The notes: a model not told the origin generated them from the letters alone. 64,000 nucleotides of DNA from Octadecabacter sp. B2R22 (GCF_018861045.1 NZ_JAHKQJ010000007.1:1085511-1149510); one strand, 5' to 3'; shown: positions 41,167 to 51,638, counted from the stretch's first letter. Made by a program: numbers and translations.

Positions 41167-43830
41167 CTATGCGTCAATGTCAGCGAACTGACCGCCAACC
41201 TTTTTAGCCTCTTTGGACCAATCGCGCTTTACGCCCAACACCAGCAAAGTGCTGGAAGCCACGAAGATCGAGGAATAGGTCCCGACGATAACGCCCCAGA
41301 TCATCGCAAAGACGAACCCGCGGATCACGTCACCGCCCAACACATACAGCGCAATCAACGCCAGCAATGTGGTGAAGGATGTCATGAACGTCCGGCTAAG
41401 CGTTTCGTTGATGGACATGTTCAAAACGTCTTTCAACGTCTTGGTCTTAAACTTACGCAGGTTTTCGCGCACACGGTCAAAGACAACAACCGTATCGTTC
41501 AACGAGTAGCCCACAATGGTCAGCAAGGCCGCAATGATCGCCAAATCAAACCGGATTTGAAGTTCCGAGAAGATACCGATGGTCAAAACAACATCGTGTA
41601 CCAAGGCCGCAACCGCGCCCAAGGCAAATTGCCATTCAAACCGGAGCCAGATGTAAACCAGCACCGCCCCAATGGCCAAAACCACCGCCAAAATAGCGGC
41701 TTGGATCAGTTCACCCGAAACCGTCGGTCCAACGGATTCAACGGCTGGGAAGGTCATGGCAGGATCAATGGTCTGCAAGGCCGCCTGCACCGCTTGGATG
41801 GTTTCATTCGTCACCGCTTCTTCGTCGTCTTGCGCCTGAATGGCAACCGTGGCGACGTTTTCATCGTCGGCAAAGGTCGGGTCGAACACCTCGGTGATTG
41901 TGATTTCGCCCAGCTCAAGCGGAGCCAATGCAGCGCGGTATTCAGCGACGTCTACGCTGATCTCACTTTGCGTGCGCAACGTGGTGCCACCCTTAAAGTC
42001 GATCCCGAAATTCAGGCCCTGATAGAAGAACGACCCCAACGCGACGGCGACAAGAACCGCTGAGACACCCAACCACACCTTGGCGCGGCTAAAGAAATCA
42101 TAGGCTGTGTCGGCCTTAACCAGCTTCAGGTAGCGGCCTGTGAACAACGCCTTTGGACGTTTGCGTTCGAACCAGATCACCACCAACAAACGGGTCAGGA
42201 AGATCGCCGTAAAGACCGAAGTGATAATGCCAAGCCCAAGCGTAATCGCGAACCCACGCACAGGTCCTGCGCCCATGGCAAACAGGATTACTGCCGTAAT
42301 AAAGGTCGTGATGTTGGCATCGATGATTGCCGACAACGCTTTTTCATAGCCTAGTTCAATGGCCCGCGCGGGGCCTTTGGCCGTCTTACTTTCTTCTCGG
42401 ATACGCTCGAAGACCAGCACGTTGGCATCCACAGCCATACCAATCGTCAACACGATCCCCGCGATACCGGGCAATGTCAGCGTACCGCCGATCAGCGACA
42501 ACATCGCAAAGATCAGCGCGACGTTTACAAGCAACGCGATATTGGCAAAGACGCCCAGCAGACCATAACTCAGGACCATGTAAACAAGGACCAAGGCAAA
42601 GGCGACCACACAAGCAATCGCGCCTGCGTTAATGCTGTCTTGTCCCAAATCAGGACCGACTGTCTGTTCTTGTAAAAAGTCCAGCTCAGCCGGAAGCGCA
42701 CCTGCCCGCAACAGAACCGCCAACTGGGTGCTTTCCTGAACGGTGAACTGCCCCGTGATAATACCGGACCCGCCCGAGATATGTGATTGAATGGTGGGTG
42801 CACTTACGACTTCGTTGTCTAGGACAATGGCAAATGGGGACCCGATGTTGTCAGCCGTATAATCGCCAAACCGACGGGCACCAGATGCATTGAACCGGAA
42901 CGTCACCGCAGGGCGGTTGTTTTGGTCAAACGTCGGCTGACTGTCGACAAGGTCTTCGCCTGTCACCACAGGAGAACGTTCTACAATGTAATACTGGCCA
43001 ACCTGATCCAAGGACGGGATAACCATGTTACCGGCACCTGCCCGTGCATCTGGATCACTTGTACTCCCAACGACAGGGTGGAACCCAAGTTGGGCCGTTG
43101 TCCCGATGATGTCCTTAACTTCCTGTGCCGAACCAACACCTGGAACCTGAATCAAAATCCGTGCTTCGCCTTGACGCTGGATGGATGGTTCACGTGTGCC
43201 TGTTTCATCGATCCTACGACGCACAATCTCCAGCGCCTGACGAACTGTTCGGTCATCCGTGGCGACCTTTTCGGCCTCTGTCAGTTGAATGACCAGATCA
43301 GTGCTTGAAATCGACGCCACTTGGATGTCGACCTGCCCCACGGTCGTGACACTTACGACAGGCTGCGCCAAACCGCGCACCAATTCCAGCGCGCGGTCCA
43401 TGCCCGCAGGCTCAGAAATACGAACACGAAGTTCACCTTCGGTATCGCTTTCGTCTGTAACGAACCCAACAACATCACGCTCGGCGGCCAAAGTATCGCG
43501 GACTTCAGACCACATGGCGCGCATGCGGGCCTCATAGACTTGTTCAACTTTCACTTCCGCCAGAAGCTGCGCACCACCGCGCAGATCAAGACCAAGGTTC
43601 ACTAGATTATCCGGCATGAACGTGGGCCAAGATGCAGCGTCAGCCTCAAGCCCTTCGCGGGTCAGGCCCTTGGCCTCCAACTCGGCTGCGGTAAATTCCT
43701 CGGCGATGGCGGTTTCTGCGTCATTGGATCGCTCAACTGTGCCGTAAAAGCCGTTGGGCATTGCAACAAAAATACCAAACGCGACAACAAGCCAAATCGC
43801 TATGCGTTTAATAGGGTCAATCTTCAACAT
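41167..43830 (-). CDS. secDF: Fused protein translocase subunit SecDF
   Basis: SecD and SecF use the proton motive force to pull exported proteins through SecYEG. In this 887-residue protein the SecD part covers roughly residues 1-560, with a periplasmic P1 domain (FDQNNRPAVTFRFNASGARR, SHISGGSGIITGQFTVQEST) and IGMAVDANVLVFERIREE. The SecF part follows, with NFGIDFKGGTTLRTQSE and VGYSLNDTVVVFDRVREN. Fusion is common in Rhodobacterales. The order is yajC, a P1-like gene, then secDF. Confidence 0.97.
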   Translation of the reverse strand: MLKIDPIKRIAIWLVVAFGIFVAMPNGFYGTVERSNDAETAIAEEFTAAELEAKGLTREGLEADAASWPTFMPDNLVNLGLDLRGGAQLLAEVKVEQVYEARMRAMWSEVRDTLAAERDVVGFVTDESDTEGELRVRISEPAGMDRALELVRGLAQPVVSVTTVGQVDIQVASISSTDLVIQLTEAEKVATDDRTVRQALEIVRRRIDETGTREPSIQRQGEARILIQVPGVGSAQEVKDIIGTTAQLGFHPVVGSTSDPDARAGAGNMVIPSLDQVGQYYIVERSPVVTGEDLVDSQPTFDQNNRPAVTFRFNASGARRFGDYTADNIGSPFAIVLDNEVVSAPTIQSHISGGSGIITGQFTVQESTQLAVLLRAGALPAELDFLQEQTVGPDLGQDSINAGAIACVVAFALVLVYMVLSYGLLGVFANIALLVNVALIFAMLSLIGGTLTLPGIAGIVLTIGMAVDANVLVFERIREESKTAKGPARAIELGYEKALSAIIDANITTFITAVILFAMGAGPVRGFAITLGLGIITSVFTAIFLTRLLVVIWFERKRPKALFTGRYLKLVKADTAYDFFSRAKVWLGVSAVLVAVALGSFFYQGLNFGIDFKGGTTLRTQSEISVDVAEYRAALAPLELGEITITEVFDPTFADDENVATVAIQAQDDEEAVTNETIQAVQAALQTIDPAMTFPAVESVGPTVSGELIQAAILAVVLAIGAVLVYIWLRFEWQFALGAVAALVHDVVLTIGIFSELQIRFDLAIIAALLTIVGYSLNDTVVVFDRVRENLRKFKTKTLKDVLNMSINETLSRTFMTSFTTLLALIALYVLGGDVIRGFVFAMIWGVIVGTYSSIFVASSTLLVLGVKRDWSKEAKKVGGQFADIDA

Positions 43831-43928
43831 CGGGGTGGTCCTGTCTTGGTATCAACGGCGTAAGCGCCGGAATGTATGTAAATATCTGGGGAGTGCCTCA
43901 GAAAGATCGGCACGGAATCAGGGGCTGC

Positions 43929-44753
43929 CTAGGGGCAGAAATCGGCGCTGGGGTCGGACCCGTCGACAGGCGTCTCTGACACAACATTAAGGTCAAACGG
44001 CATCACACCGCCCTGTAAAACCGCGGCCAATTCATGTGTTTCTTCGACAGTGAAATCACCCGTGAGCATGCCACTTCCGCCAAAGATCGCGGATTGAATC
44101 ACAGGGGCACTAAACACTTCGCCGCGCATCACAATTGCAAAGGGGTTACCGATGTTTTCGCTCGTGTACTGGCCAAACACCTTGGCCCCTGTGCGATCAA
44201 ACGAAAACGCAATCGCAGGGCGGCCTTGCTGATCGAATGACACTTGCGCGTCTTCAATCGACGCCCCATCCAGAACGGCGACATCGTTCAAGACATAGGT
44301 TCGGACGGGGTCATAAGCGTCGGGCAAATGTATCTGCCCCGCCGCCAGATTCTGAACTGTCCCGCCGTCGTTGATACTTTCGACATCAAAGAACCCGAAT
44401 TCAACCCGTTCAAAAAGCGGCGCGATGGCAGCCAATGTCGCGTCGTCCCAATGCGGCAGCGATACCTCGATCAAACGATCTGGTATCGCCACGGAATGGT
44501 CCTGAACTTTGGCATATTGGTCGCGCTGCCCGAAGAACGCACCCACGCGCTCGTTCAGGACTTCCGCCGCGGCGGCATCCAGATCGTTGGCACGATCTGT
44601 TGTTCGCGCGTCGTCAGAGGCTTGCAACACCAGCCGCGTACCGCCGCAGGTGTCAACAATTGTCGATGCGGCCTCACGGCCTAACGCGCTGGTCGCAGTT
44701 GCGCCAACCCCACTGGCCATTAGGCCCAATGCGATAAGCGCATTCTTGATCAT
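43929..44753 (-). CDS. Free-standing SecD P1 (head) domain protein
   Basis: The 274-residue protein has a signal peptide (LIALGLMASGVGATATSALG). Its second half, from YVLNDVAVLDGASIEDAQVS through FDQQGRPAIAFSFDRTGAKV to GGSGMLTGDFTVEETHELAA, parallels the P1 domain of SecDF encoded next. It has no transmembrane helices after the signal, so it should be a soluble periplasmic homologue. It may assist or regulate SecDF. Its ATG overlaps the yajC stop (ATGA), and 98 bases separate it from secDF. Confidence 0.85.
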   Translation of the reverse strand: MIKNALIALGLMASGVGATATSALGREAASTIVDTCGGTRLVLQASDDARTTDRANDLDAAAAEVLNERVGAFFGQRDQYAKVQDHSVAIPDRLIEVSLPHWDDATLAAIAPLFERVEFGFFDVESINDGGTVQNLAAGQIHLPDAYDPVRTYVLNDVAVLDGASIEDAQVSFDQQGRPAIAFSFDRTGAKVFGQYTSENIGNPFAIVMRGEVFSAPVIQSAIFGGSGMLTGDFTVEETHELAAVLQGGVMPFDLNVVSETPVDGSDPSADFCP

Positions 44754-45031
44754 GCGTCTGCAGGCTCGGTCTTGTTAAGAACCTGTGCGAGTGTGGATTT
44801 CACAACGCGAACTTTTACGCCGTCCGCAATTTCCACTTCGACTTCGCCGTCGTCTTTGACTTTTGAAATCTTACCGATCACGCCGCCTTGGGTGACAACC
44901 TGATCACCACGGCGCACAGCCTCGATCATAGCTTGGTGTTGTTTCATCTTCTGCTGTTGAGGGCGGATCAACAGGAAATACATGATCCCGAAAATCAGGA
45001 TTAGTGGAATAAACTGGCCAATAGCGTCCAT
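44750..45031 (-). CDS. yajC: Preprotein translocase subunit YajC
   Basis: The 93-residue protein has one N-terminal transmembrane helix (FIPLILIFGIMYFLLI), then RPQQQKMKQHQAMIEAVRRG and the conserved GDQVVTQGGVIGKISKV. YajC is the accessory partner of SecDF. It is the first gene of the yajC - P1-like - secDF - Mth938-like block. Confidence 0.97.
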   Translation of the reverse strand: MDAIGQFIPLILIFGIMYFLLIRPQQQKMKQHQAMIEAVRRGDQVVTQGGVIGKISKVKDDGEVEVEIADGVKVRVVKSTLAQVLNKTEPADA

Positions 45032-45129
45032 TGTGGTCGTTCCTTAATTTATTGGCGAAGGCACCCCCCTCGCGATCTGGCGCACACTACGGTCGCGACA
45101 CGGGATTCGCAACGCTACGCGCCGTTAAA

Positions 45130-45203
45130 CATATGGGTCCGGCCCCATATGATTTCCATACGCAATCCATACGCTTTCCATATGGCGAAAATTGCGCCAT
45201 ATG
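45130..45203. promoter_or_regulatory. Repeat-rich element upstream of serS: two palindromes around tandem 11-base repeats
   Basis: CATATGGG/CCCATATG (45130-45151) and CATATGGCG/CGCCATATG (45179-45203) are perfect inverted repeats. Between them, TCCATACGCAA, TCCATACGCTT and TCCATATGGCG follow each other at exactly 11 bases (45155-45187). The element ends 33 bases before serS. It could be a multi-site operator on one DNA face or a two-hairpin RNA leader. No terminator is included, so it is not a plain T-box. Confidence 0.55.
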
Positions 45204-45236
45204 AGCGGCATAAAACCGCAAACAAGGACAAGACCC

Positions 45237-46529
45237 ATGCACGACATTCGCGCCATCCGTGACAATCCCGCCGCCTTTGATGCGGCTCTTTCCCGTCGTG
45301 GTGATGCGCCTTTGTCGTCTGAACTGTTGGCGATGGACGAAGCACGCCGCACTAAGATCGGTGCCGCCGAGACAGCACAGGCCGAGGCCAACAAAGCCGC
45401 CAAAGAAGTTGGCGCTGCGAAGGGTCGCGGTGACGAGGCCGAGTTCGAACGCCTTCGTGCGCTAGTGTCTGAAAAGAAAGCTGAAATTGCAGCCCTGAAC
45501 GAAGAAGCCAAGGCGCAAGATGCCGCACTGACCGCCCGTCTTGCTGAAATCCCGAACCTGCCTGCGGCTGATGTTCCTGATGGGGCTAACGAAGACGACA
45601 ACGTCGAAGTCTCTAAATGGGGCAACCCGCGCAATTTCGATTTCGACCCAGTCGAGCATTTCGAAATTCCTGCCGTCAAAGACAGCATGGATTTCGAAAC
45701 CGCCGCGAAAATCTCGGGCAGTCGTTTTGTTTTGCTCTCTGGGGTAACCGCCCGTCTGCACCGCGCCCTCGCCCAGTTCATGCTGGACCTCCATGTCAAC
45801 GAAAACGGGCTTACCGAAGTAAACCCGCCCGTTTTGGTGCGCGATGATGCGATGTATGGCACGGACAAATTGCCAAAGTTCGCCGAAGACAGCTACCAGA
45901 CGACTGAAGGCATGTGGCTGATTTCCACGTCCGAGATTCCGCTGACTTACATCGCAGCCGGACATGTGATGGACGAAAGTTACCTGCCGCGTCGCTATGC
46001 GGCGCATTCGCTGTGCTTCCGCTCTGAGGCAGGCAGCGCGGGTCGTGACACGTCAGGCATGCTGCGCCAGCACCAGTTCGAAAAAGTCGAAATGGTATCG
46101 ATCACGCATCCAGATGAATCCGACAATGAACAAAAGCGCATGTTGCGTTGCGCCGAAGACATCCTTGAACGTCTTGAAATTCCTTACAGAACCGTCGTTC
46201 TTTGCACAGGCGACATGGGCTTTGGCGCACGCCGCACCTATGACATCGAAGCATGGTTGCCGGGTCAGAATACCTACCGCGAAATCAGCTCGGTCTCGAC
46301 AACCGGCGACTTTCAGGCGCGCCGTATGAATGCACGCTTCAAGCCAGCTGACGGCGGCAAGCCACAGTTCGTTCACACGTTGAACGGCTCCGGCCTTGCT
46401 GTTGGGCGCTGCCTGATTGCGGTTCTGGAAAACGGTCAACAGTCGGATGGATCGGTTGCGATCCCTGCAGCCCTCCACGGCTACATGGGCGGAAAAACCA
46501 CCATCAACGCTGACGGAACATTGTCGTAA
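45237..46529 (+). CDS. serS: Seryl-tRNA synthetase
   Basis: SerS charges tRNA-Ser. The 430-residue class II synthetase starts [20 protein letters not shown], has the coiled-coil tRNA-binding arm (residues 30-105), motif 2 in [20 protein letters not shown] and motif 3 in [20 protein letters not shown]. An ATG 36 bases upstream is in frame, but the family start and an AAGGACA before this ATG favour it. Confidence 0.98.
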   Translation: MHDIRAIRDNPAAFDAALSRRGDAPLSSELLAMDEARRTKIGAAETAQAEANKAAKEVGAAKGRGDEAEFERLRALVSEKKAEIAALNEEAKAQDAALTARLAEIPNLPAADVPDGANEDDNVEVSKWGNPRNFDFDPVEHFEIPAVKDSMDFETAAKISGSRFVLLSGVTARLHRALAQFMLDLHVNENGLTEVNPPVLVRDDAMYGTDKLPKFAEDSYQTTEGMWLISTSEIPLTYIAAGHVMDESYLPRRYAAHSLCFRSEAGSAGRDTSGMLRQHQFEKVEMVSITHPDESDNEQKRMLRCAEDILERLEIPYRTVVLCTGDMGFGARRTYDIEAWLPGQNTYREISSVSTTGDFQARRMNARFKPADGGKPQFVHTLNGSGLAVGRCLIAVLENGQQSDGSVAIPAALHGYMGGKTTINADGTLS

Positions 46530-46538
46530 ATTGCGCCC

Positions 46539-47774
46539 CTAGAACCATCGTCGTTCGATCTTTTGGCGGGGACGCCTTCGTTGACCTTTGACGTGCGTTT
46601 CCCCGCCATCGCGCTCAATCATCAAAGTGCGCAGGTGATTTATTTCATCTGCGCTCATTTTATGGAGCTCATCCTTGAGCGCTTCCAAAGGATATGGGCG
46701 GTACGCCCCATCGTCGACGTAGCGATCCAACGCACAAAGGCTTAGATCGCGTTCTGCTTTCGGACCAGCCCGCCCGACGCCACCGTCTTTCAAATCCCGC
46801 CCAGTTGGCGATCGAACGCCGAACTTGTTGGTCAGATCGGCCATGTGATCAAAGTCCGACGCCGCTAGATCGAGAGAATCCCAATCCAACGCCAACCCCG
46901 CTTGCGCGGCCCCCATGGCGATCCAGTTCAGGGCAATGGATGACAATCCGATCCGTTTCCCCCCACCCCCGACTGATCCGTGGTTGCCCGGAAAAAATTG
47001 TTGCAGGTATGCGCCGTTGCGGTCCCTATTCAGCTCTTCCATGTTATTCCATGGCAGCGAAGGAAACGTCCAGCGGTACTCATCGATCGCAATCGCGTGC
47101 CGTGCCGAAATAACCGACGATGACAAGGCAGCGTCATGGAAATGGTGCCGGGCGTTGGCGATATCAGAAATGTGAAGTTTCTCAGGCAACCCCAGCGCCT
47201 TAACCGTGTCCCAGACACCAATGTAGTTGATATGAAGCCTGATCGCACCGGACTGTCCGTGCCGATTACGCCAATTCAGTTCCTTCGCGCTCGTTGCAGT
47301 GTCAGGTGAAATCCGTTCCCTGAACTCATACGATGACGGATCTTCAGGATGGGTCGCGGGATCTCGGCTTGCGTAGCGTTCGATTGCACCGCGGACCTCG
47401 TGTAAATTCCGCCGTGGAGGAATGCCACAAGATCGCAGAACACCGGCAAACGATCGTGCCGCAAACGCCCCTCGCGAAAAGCCGAACAGCTGAATTTCGT
47501 CTCCCGGTTCGTAGATCATGACAAGTTGGCGATATAGATCGGCGATAATCTCTAAAAGGCCCCACCCCAACGCGCCACCAAGACTTCGATCTAGGAAACG
47601 GCCAAACCGCGTGTTGCCGCGTCCTGACCCAACCCCGGGTGCATACAGGACAACTTGCAATGTGCCGTCATCATCATGATGTCGAACGCAGCGCGACAGC
47701 CTCAGAACGTTGGTCCCGTTCTCGGCATCCGGTGTGTTCCACGTTCCGTCGATAAATATGGCAATGCGTTTCAT
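46539..47774 (-). CDS. DUF2235 alpha/beta hydrolase-like protein
   Basis: The 411-residue protein starts MKRIAIFIDGTWNTPDAENG, the DUF2235 hallmark, followed by LYAPGVGSGRG and the nucleophile-elbow serine in LFGFSRGAFAARSFAGVLRS. The later WDTVKALGLPE and HAIAIDEYRWTFPS are also typical. Related domains occur in type VI secretion phospholipase effectors (Tle1), but no secretion genes adjoin and no immunity gene is seen. It is convergent with serS, nine bases away. Confidence 0.88.
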   Translation of the reverse strand: MKRIAIFIDGTWNTPDAENGTNVLRLSRCVRHHDDDGTLQVVLYAPGVGSGRGNTRFGRFLDRSLGGALGWGLLEIIADLYRQLVMIYEPGDEIQLFGFSRGAFAARSFAGVLRSCGIPPRRNLHEVRGAIERYASRDPATHPEDPSSYEFRERISPDTATSAKELNWRNRHGQSGAIRLHINYIGVWDTVKALGLPEKLHISDIANARHHFHDAALSSSVISARHAIAIDEYRWTFPSLPWNNMEELNRDRNGAYLQQFFPGNHGSVGGGGKRIGLSSIALNWIAMGAAQAGLALDWDSLDLAASDFDHMADLTNKFGVRSPTGRDLKDGGVGRAGPKAERDLSLCALDRYVDDGAYRPYPLEALKDELHKMSADEINHLRTLMIERDGGETHVKGQRRRPRQKIERRWF

Positions 47775-47848
47775 AAGCGGTGTCCCCAATCTCACCCGTA
47801 GGTTGAGGTTGAGGTGCCCTTAGGTCAAGTCGGCAAAACCTGACCCGC

Positions 47849-49345
47849 TTAGCCGCCGCGATACGGTTTCTTTTGATCCGCTGGCGCTTTGCCCAAGTGT
47901 TTACGCAAGCGAGACGGTGTTGATTTCGTCTTGTTTTTGTAAGGGTTCTTGTCCGCTTGGCTGCGGAAATGCAGGCGGATCGGTGTCCCCGGCATATCGA
48001 AATCAAGCCGCAGACCATTCACCAAATAACGCGAATAGCTTTCGGGCAATTTGTCTGGGTGGCTACACATTACAACAAACCCTGGCGGGCGTGTTTTGAC
48101 CTGTGTGGCATAACGCATCTTGATGCGGCGCCCACCTGGTGCGGGGGGCGGGTGCGCTTCGGACATACCAAGCAGCCAGCGGTTCAGCTGGGCCGTGGTG
48201 ACACGACGATTCCAGACTTCATGCGCCCGCAAGATGGCCTCTTGCAGACGATCAATCCCACGGCCCGTTTTCGCGGACACAGTAATCAGCGGCGCGCCCT
48301 TGAGCTGAGGCAACAAGCGTGTGAACTGTTCTTTCAGCTCTTTCAACTTGGCCTGCTTTTCGCCTTCAACGTCCCATTTGTTGACGGCCAAAACCACGGC
48401 ACGGCCTTCGCGTTCCGCCAAATCAGCGATCCGCAAATCCTGCTGTTCGAACGGGATTTCCACGTCGAGCAAGACAACAACAACTTCGGCAAACTTAACC
48501 GCGCGAAGCCCATCAGAGACCGAGAGTTTCTCTAGCTTTTCCTGTACCTTAGCACGCTTACGCATGCCGGCCGTGTCAAAGATACGTACAGGCACGGTCG
48601 CATCATCAGTGACCCAATCCATCTGCACAGAAATCGCATCACGCGTGATCCCTGCCTCTGGCCCCGTCAACAGACGGTCTTCACCAAGAATTTGGTTAAT
48701 CAGCGTGGACTTACCCGCATTCGGGCGACCAACGACTGCAATCTGCAACGGCTTTTCGCGTGTCGGAATGCGTGGAGCGTCATCATCTTCGTCGTCTTCG
48801 CTAACATCAACGTCAACGTCTGGCGCATCTGCCGCGGCGCGTTCTTCGAACTGATCCGACAGCGGCATCAGCACATCATACATCTCGCCCAAGCCTTCGC
48901 CGTGTTCAGCGGAGAGGCGGATCGGTTCGCCAAGGCCCAAAGAAAACCCTTCGATCACGCCCGCATCCGCGGCTTTGCCTTCGGATTTATTGGCCGCAAG
49001 GATCACATGCGCGTTCTTTTTGCGCAAAATATCTGCAAAAACTTCGTCGGCAGGCATGATTCCTGTCCGCGCGTCGTACATGAACAAACAGACGTCAGCC
49101 ATTTCCACGGCGCGTTCTGTCAGGCGGCGCATACGGCCCTGTAGGGACTCGTCTGTGGCCTCTTCCAGACCGGCGGTATCGATCACCGTAAAGCGCAAAT
49201 CGCCAAGCCGCGCAGGGCCTTCGCGCAAATCGCGCGTGACACCGGGCTGGTCATCGACCAAAGCCAGCTTCTTGCCTACAAGGCGGTTAAAGAGGGTGGA
49301 CTTGCCCACGTTCGGGCGGCCCACGATGGCGAGTGTGAAGGACAT
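47849..49345 (-). CDS. der: Ribosome biogenesis GTPase Der (EngA)
   Basis: Der matures the 50S subunit. The 498-residue protein has two tandem G domains: [12 protein letters not shown] with DTAGLEE and NKSEG, then [13 protein letters not shown] with [10 protein letters not shown] and NKWD. A KH-like domain follows ([20 protein letters not shown]) with a basic tail. An acidic linker ([16 protein letters not shown]) separates the G domains. It follows bamB, as in E. coli. Confidence 0.98.
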   Translation of the reverse strand: MSFTLAIVGRPNVGKSTLFNRLVGKKLALVDDQPGVTRDLREGPARLGDLRFTVIDTAGLEEATDESLQGRMRRLTERAVEMADVCLFMYDARTGIMPADEVFADILRKKNAHVILAANKSEGKAADAGVIEGFSLGLGEPIRLSAEHGEGLGEMYDVLMPLSDQFEERAAADAPDVDVDVSEDDEDDDAPRIPTREKPLQIAVVGRPNAGKSTLINQILGEDRLLTGPEAGITRDAISVQMDWVTDDATVPVRIFDTAGMRKRAKVQEKLEKLSVSDGLRAVKFAEVVVVLLDVEIPFEQQDLRIADLAEREGRAVVLAVNKWDVEGEKQAKLKELKEQFTRLLPQLKGAPLITVSAKTGRGIDRLQEAILRAHEVWNRRVTTAQLNRWLLGMSEAHPPPAPGGRRIKMRYATQVKTRPPGFVVMCSHPDKLPESYSRYLVNGLRLDFDMPGTPIRLHFRSQADKNPYKNKTKSTPSRLRKHLGKAPADQKKPYRGG

Positions 49346-49393
49346 TTGCGTTTCTCTAAGTGATCAAGTGCAGCCCACTACACCCTTTTTCGC

Positions 49394-50743
49394 TTAACGG
49401 AAAGCGACCAATTGCCCGCGCGCCGATACAACGTACAGCGTGCCATTCGCCACGATGGGATTTGAGGCCGCTCCACCCGCGATTTCAACCGTGCCAACCA
49501 GCGCACCAGAGGCCGGATCAAACTGACGGATCAGCCCATCACCAGAGGCGACTATCAGACGGTTGCCCGCAATGATTGGACCGTAATGCGCAAAGCGTGT
49601 CTTTTGACGGCGTTCACGGCTTTCTGCAAAGCCCGGCAATTCTACGCGCCAGATCGCAGTCCCTGTATCCGCATCCAGACGCACAAGTTCACCAATGTCA
49701 TTGACCAAGAACAAAGAACCACCGGCAGGCCAAACAGGGCCAACCGCCCCTTCTGTTGCTGTCCAAAGACGGTCGCCATTGGCAAGTTCAAGCGCGACGA
49801 CACGGCCCGACACATTGCCCACATAGACGCGGTTGCCATCAATCACCGGATCGCCCGCGATATCAGAGATATTGGACGCCGCCGAACCAGGGCGTTGACC
49901 CGAAACGACTGTGGACCAACGACGCAAACCACCCTCAGGGAACGCTGCCAGTACTTCGCCAGTCGGGAAAGGAAAGATTGCAACGTCAGCATTCACCGCG
50001 GCGCCAGCACCGCCAGAATAGTTTGCCGTCGGGGCTGTTGTGCTTACGGTCCAACGTACACGTCCAGAGCCGAGTTCAATCGCCCAAGCACGGCCATCGC
50101 GAGCGACAACATAGGCGAGATCGCCAACAATCGTTGGCGCGGACGTCCCGGGAGCATCAAGATCCTGACGCCAGATTTCGCCACCCGTTGCCCCATCAAG
50201 AGCAACCACTTCACCAAATCCTGTCGTTGCCAAGATAACAGACCCAGCCGCAGCAAGCCCGCCACCGGATGCGTCACGAGCGTTGTCGGTGTCTGGCTTT
50301 AGATTGCGCGACCACAGGGTTTCGCCTGCTGTGGATGTCGCCACAACCTGACTTTCTGCATCAAGCGTAAAAACACGGCCCGAGGCGACGATAGGGTCAG
50401 CGGTAATCCGTAAGCGGCGGGTGTTTCCCTGTCCGATGTTGGTTGAGAATACTGGGGCCAGCGCCGTGCCGAGGGCTGGATGGGCTATCAGGTGCGTTGG
50501 GCCACCATTGCGGTGTGTCCAATCGGCATTTGCCGTCGCAGCGCCCAAAGAAACAGGCAGCGCTTGGTTCACGAAGGCGTCTGCATCGACCAAATCTCCG
50601 CGAATATCCAATCGTTCTCCCGGTAGAATGATGTCTTTTTCACCGCAGGCTGAAAGCAAACCAACAACGGCAAGGGCCGCAAATGCGGGCATCGCCACGC
50701 GCTTTTGTTTTGTCGTCGTGGTGCCAGAGATAAGTCCTGTCAC
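49394..50743 (-). CDS. bamB: Outer membrane assembly lipoprotein BamB-like, PQQ propeller
   Basis: BamB is a scaffold of the BAM complex that inserts outer membrane proteins. The protein has a lipoprotein signal ending in LLSAC, then beta-propeller blades with repeated VVALDGATGGEIWRQDLDAP-type units (GRVRWTV, GDRLWTATEG, GTAIWRVELP). I chose a GTG start (449 residues) with AAGGGA six bases upstream; an ATG 15 bases further out is the alternative. It lies between the yfgM-like gene and der, the conserved order. Confidence 0.9.
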   Translation of the reverse strand: MTGLISGTTTTKQKRVAMPAFAALAVVGLLSACGEKDIILPGERLDIRGDLVDADAFVNQALPVSLGAATANADWTHRNGGPTHLIAHPALGTALAPVFSTNIGQGNTRRLRITADPIVASGRVFTLDAESQVVATSTAGETLWSRNLKPDTDNARDASGGGLAAAGSVILATTGFGEVVALDGATGGEIWRQDLDAPGTSAPTIVGDLAYVVARDGRAWAIELGSGRVRWTVSTTAPTANYSGGAGAAVNADVAIFPFPTGEVLAAFPEGGLRRWSTVVSGQRPGSAASNISDIAGDPVIDGNRVYVGNVSGRVVALELANGDRLWTATEGAVGPVWPAGGSLFLVNDIGELVRLDADTGTAIWRVELPGFAESRERRQKTRFAHYGPIIAGNRLIVASGDGLIRQFDPASGALVGTVEIAGGAASNPIVANGTLYVVSARGQLVAFR

Positions 50744-50790
50744 GTCATTCCCTTCCATGCCCGGGCTCTTAAGATGCCCCTAAAGGCGGA

Positions 50791-51483
50791 TTATTGGTCG
50801 CCCTGCTCAGATGTTTGGCCAGTATTGCCAATGAGAGCATCAATGTCACCGCCCAAAGCCACAATCATGCTGAACGCGCGTTCGCGCAAGCCCTGTGTCA
50901 CTTCGGCGTCTTGCCCGATGGCCGCGAACTGATCGATCGCAGTGTCGATGTCACCTGCTTCAACGTTGAGCAAGGCAAGCTGTTCTTGTGCGATCAGTCG
51001 GAACGTCGACCCTGGTGTGGCCAATCCAGTCAGCATCGCGCGTCGGTCGTCCAAGGACAACTCTTCGCCCTGCACCATTGCGGCCTTTAGGGCCGCCAGA
51101 TCGCGGTACACTGCAGGCGCTGTATCGTCCAACGCGACAGCCTCAAGCGCTGTGACAGCACCGTTGATATCACCTGTTTCGACAAGGTTGGACGCAGTCA
51201 GCAGGCCCGTAATCGCGCCTGCCCCACCCGACAATTCGATCGCGCCAAGGGCGGCGGCACGTTCCGCATCATCATCCATCTCAAGTGCTGCAAGGATTTC
51301 ATCACCCGCAGCCTGCGCGGCTGCTGTGGTTTGCGCTTTGCGGTATTCGGAATAGGCGGTGCCGCCAACAACCAGCAAGACCGCAAGAACGGCGATCCAG
51401 CCATATTTGCGCATATACCCGAAGAGTTGATCCTTTCGGACTTCTTCGCTGACCTCTTCAATAAAGGATTCTGGATTGCTCAT
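50791..51483 (-). CDS. YfgM-like membrane-anchored TPR protein
   Basis: The 230-residue protein starts MSNPESFIEEVSEEVRKDQL. It has one transmembrane helix (YGWIAVLAVLLVVGGTAYSE) and a helical-repeat domain rich in alanine (LLTASNLVETGDINGAVTAL, LALLNVEAGDIDTAIDQFAA). YfgM links the Sec translocon to periplasmic chaperones. The position directly before bamB supports the call. The ATG at 51483 is in frame with a longer version that lacks family support. Confidence 0.88.
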   Translation of the reverse strand: MSNPESFIEEVSEEVRKDQLFGYMRKYGWIAVLAVLLVVGGTAYSEYRKAQTTAAAQAAGDEILAALEMDDDAERAAALGAIELSGGAGAITGLLTASNLVETGDINGAVTALEAVALDDTAPAVYRDLAALKAAMVQGEELSLDDRRAMLTGLATPGSTFRLIAQEQLALLNVEAGDIDTAIDQFAAIGQDAEVTQGLRERAFSMIVALGGDIDALIGNTGQTSEQGDQ

Positions 51484-51638
51484 CGGGTCCTCATAGGTTT
51501 GTTGGCCCCTCTTATCGCGAAGCATAGTCGAGGGACAAGTCCCGCCGACATGTCCGACCAAAGACGGGCGAGATCAGGCTTGCGCTTTTAAAGTGAACGG
51601 CTTTAACATAAAGCGAGAGCGACTCTGCAATACAGCTT

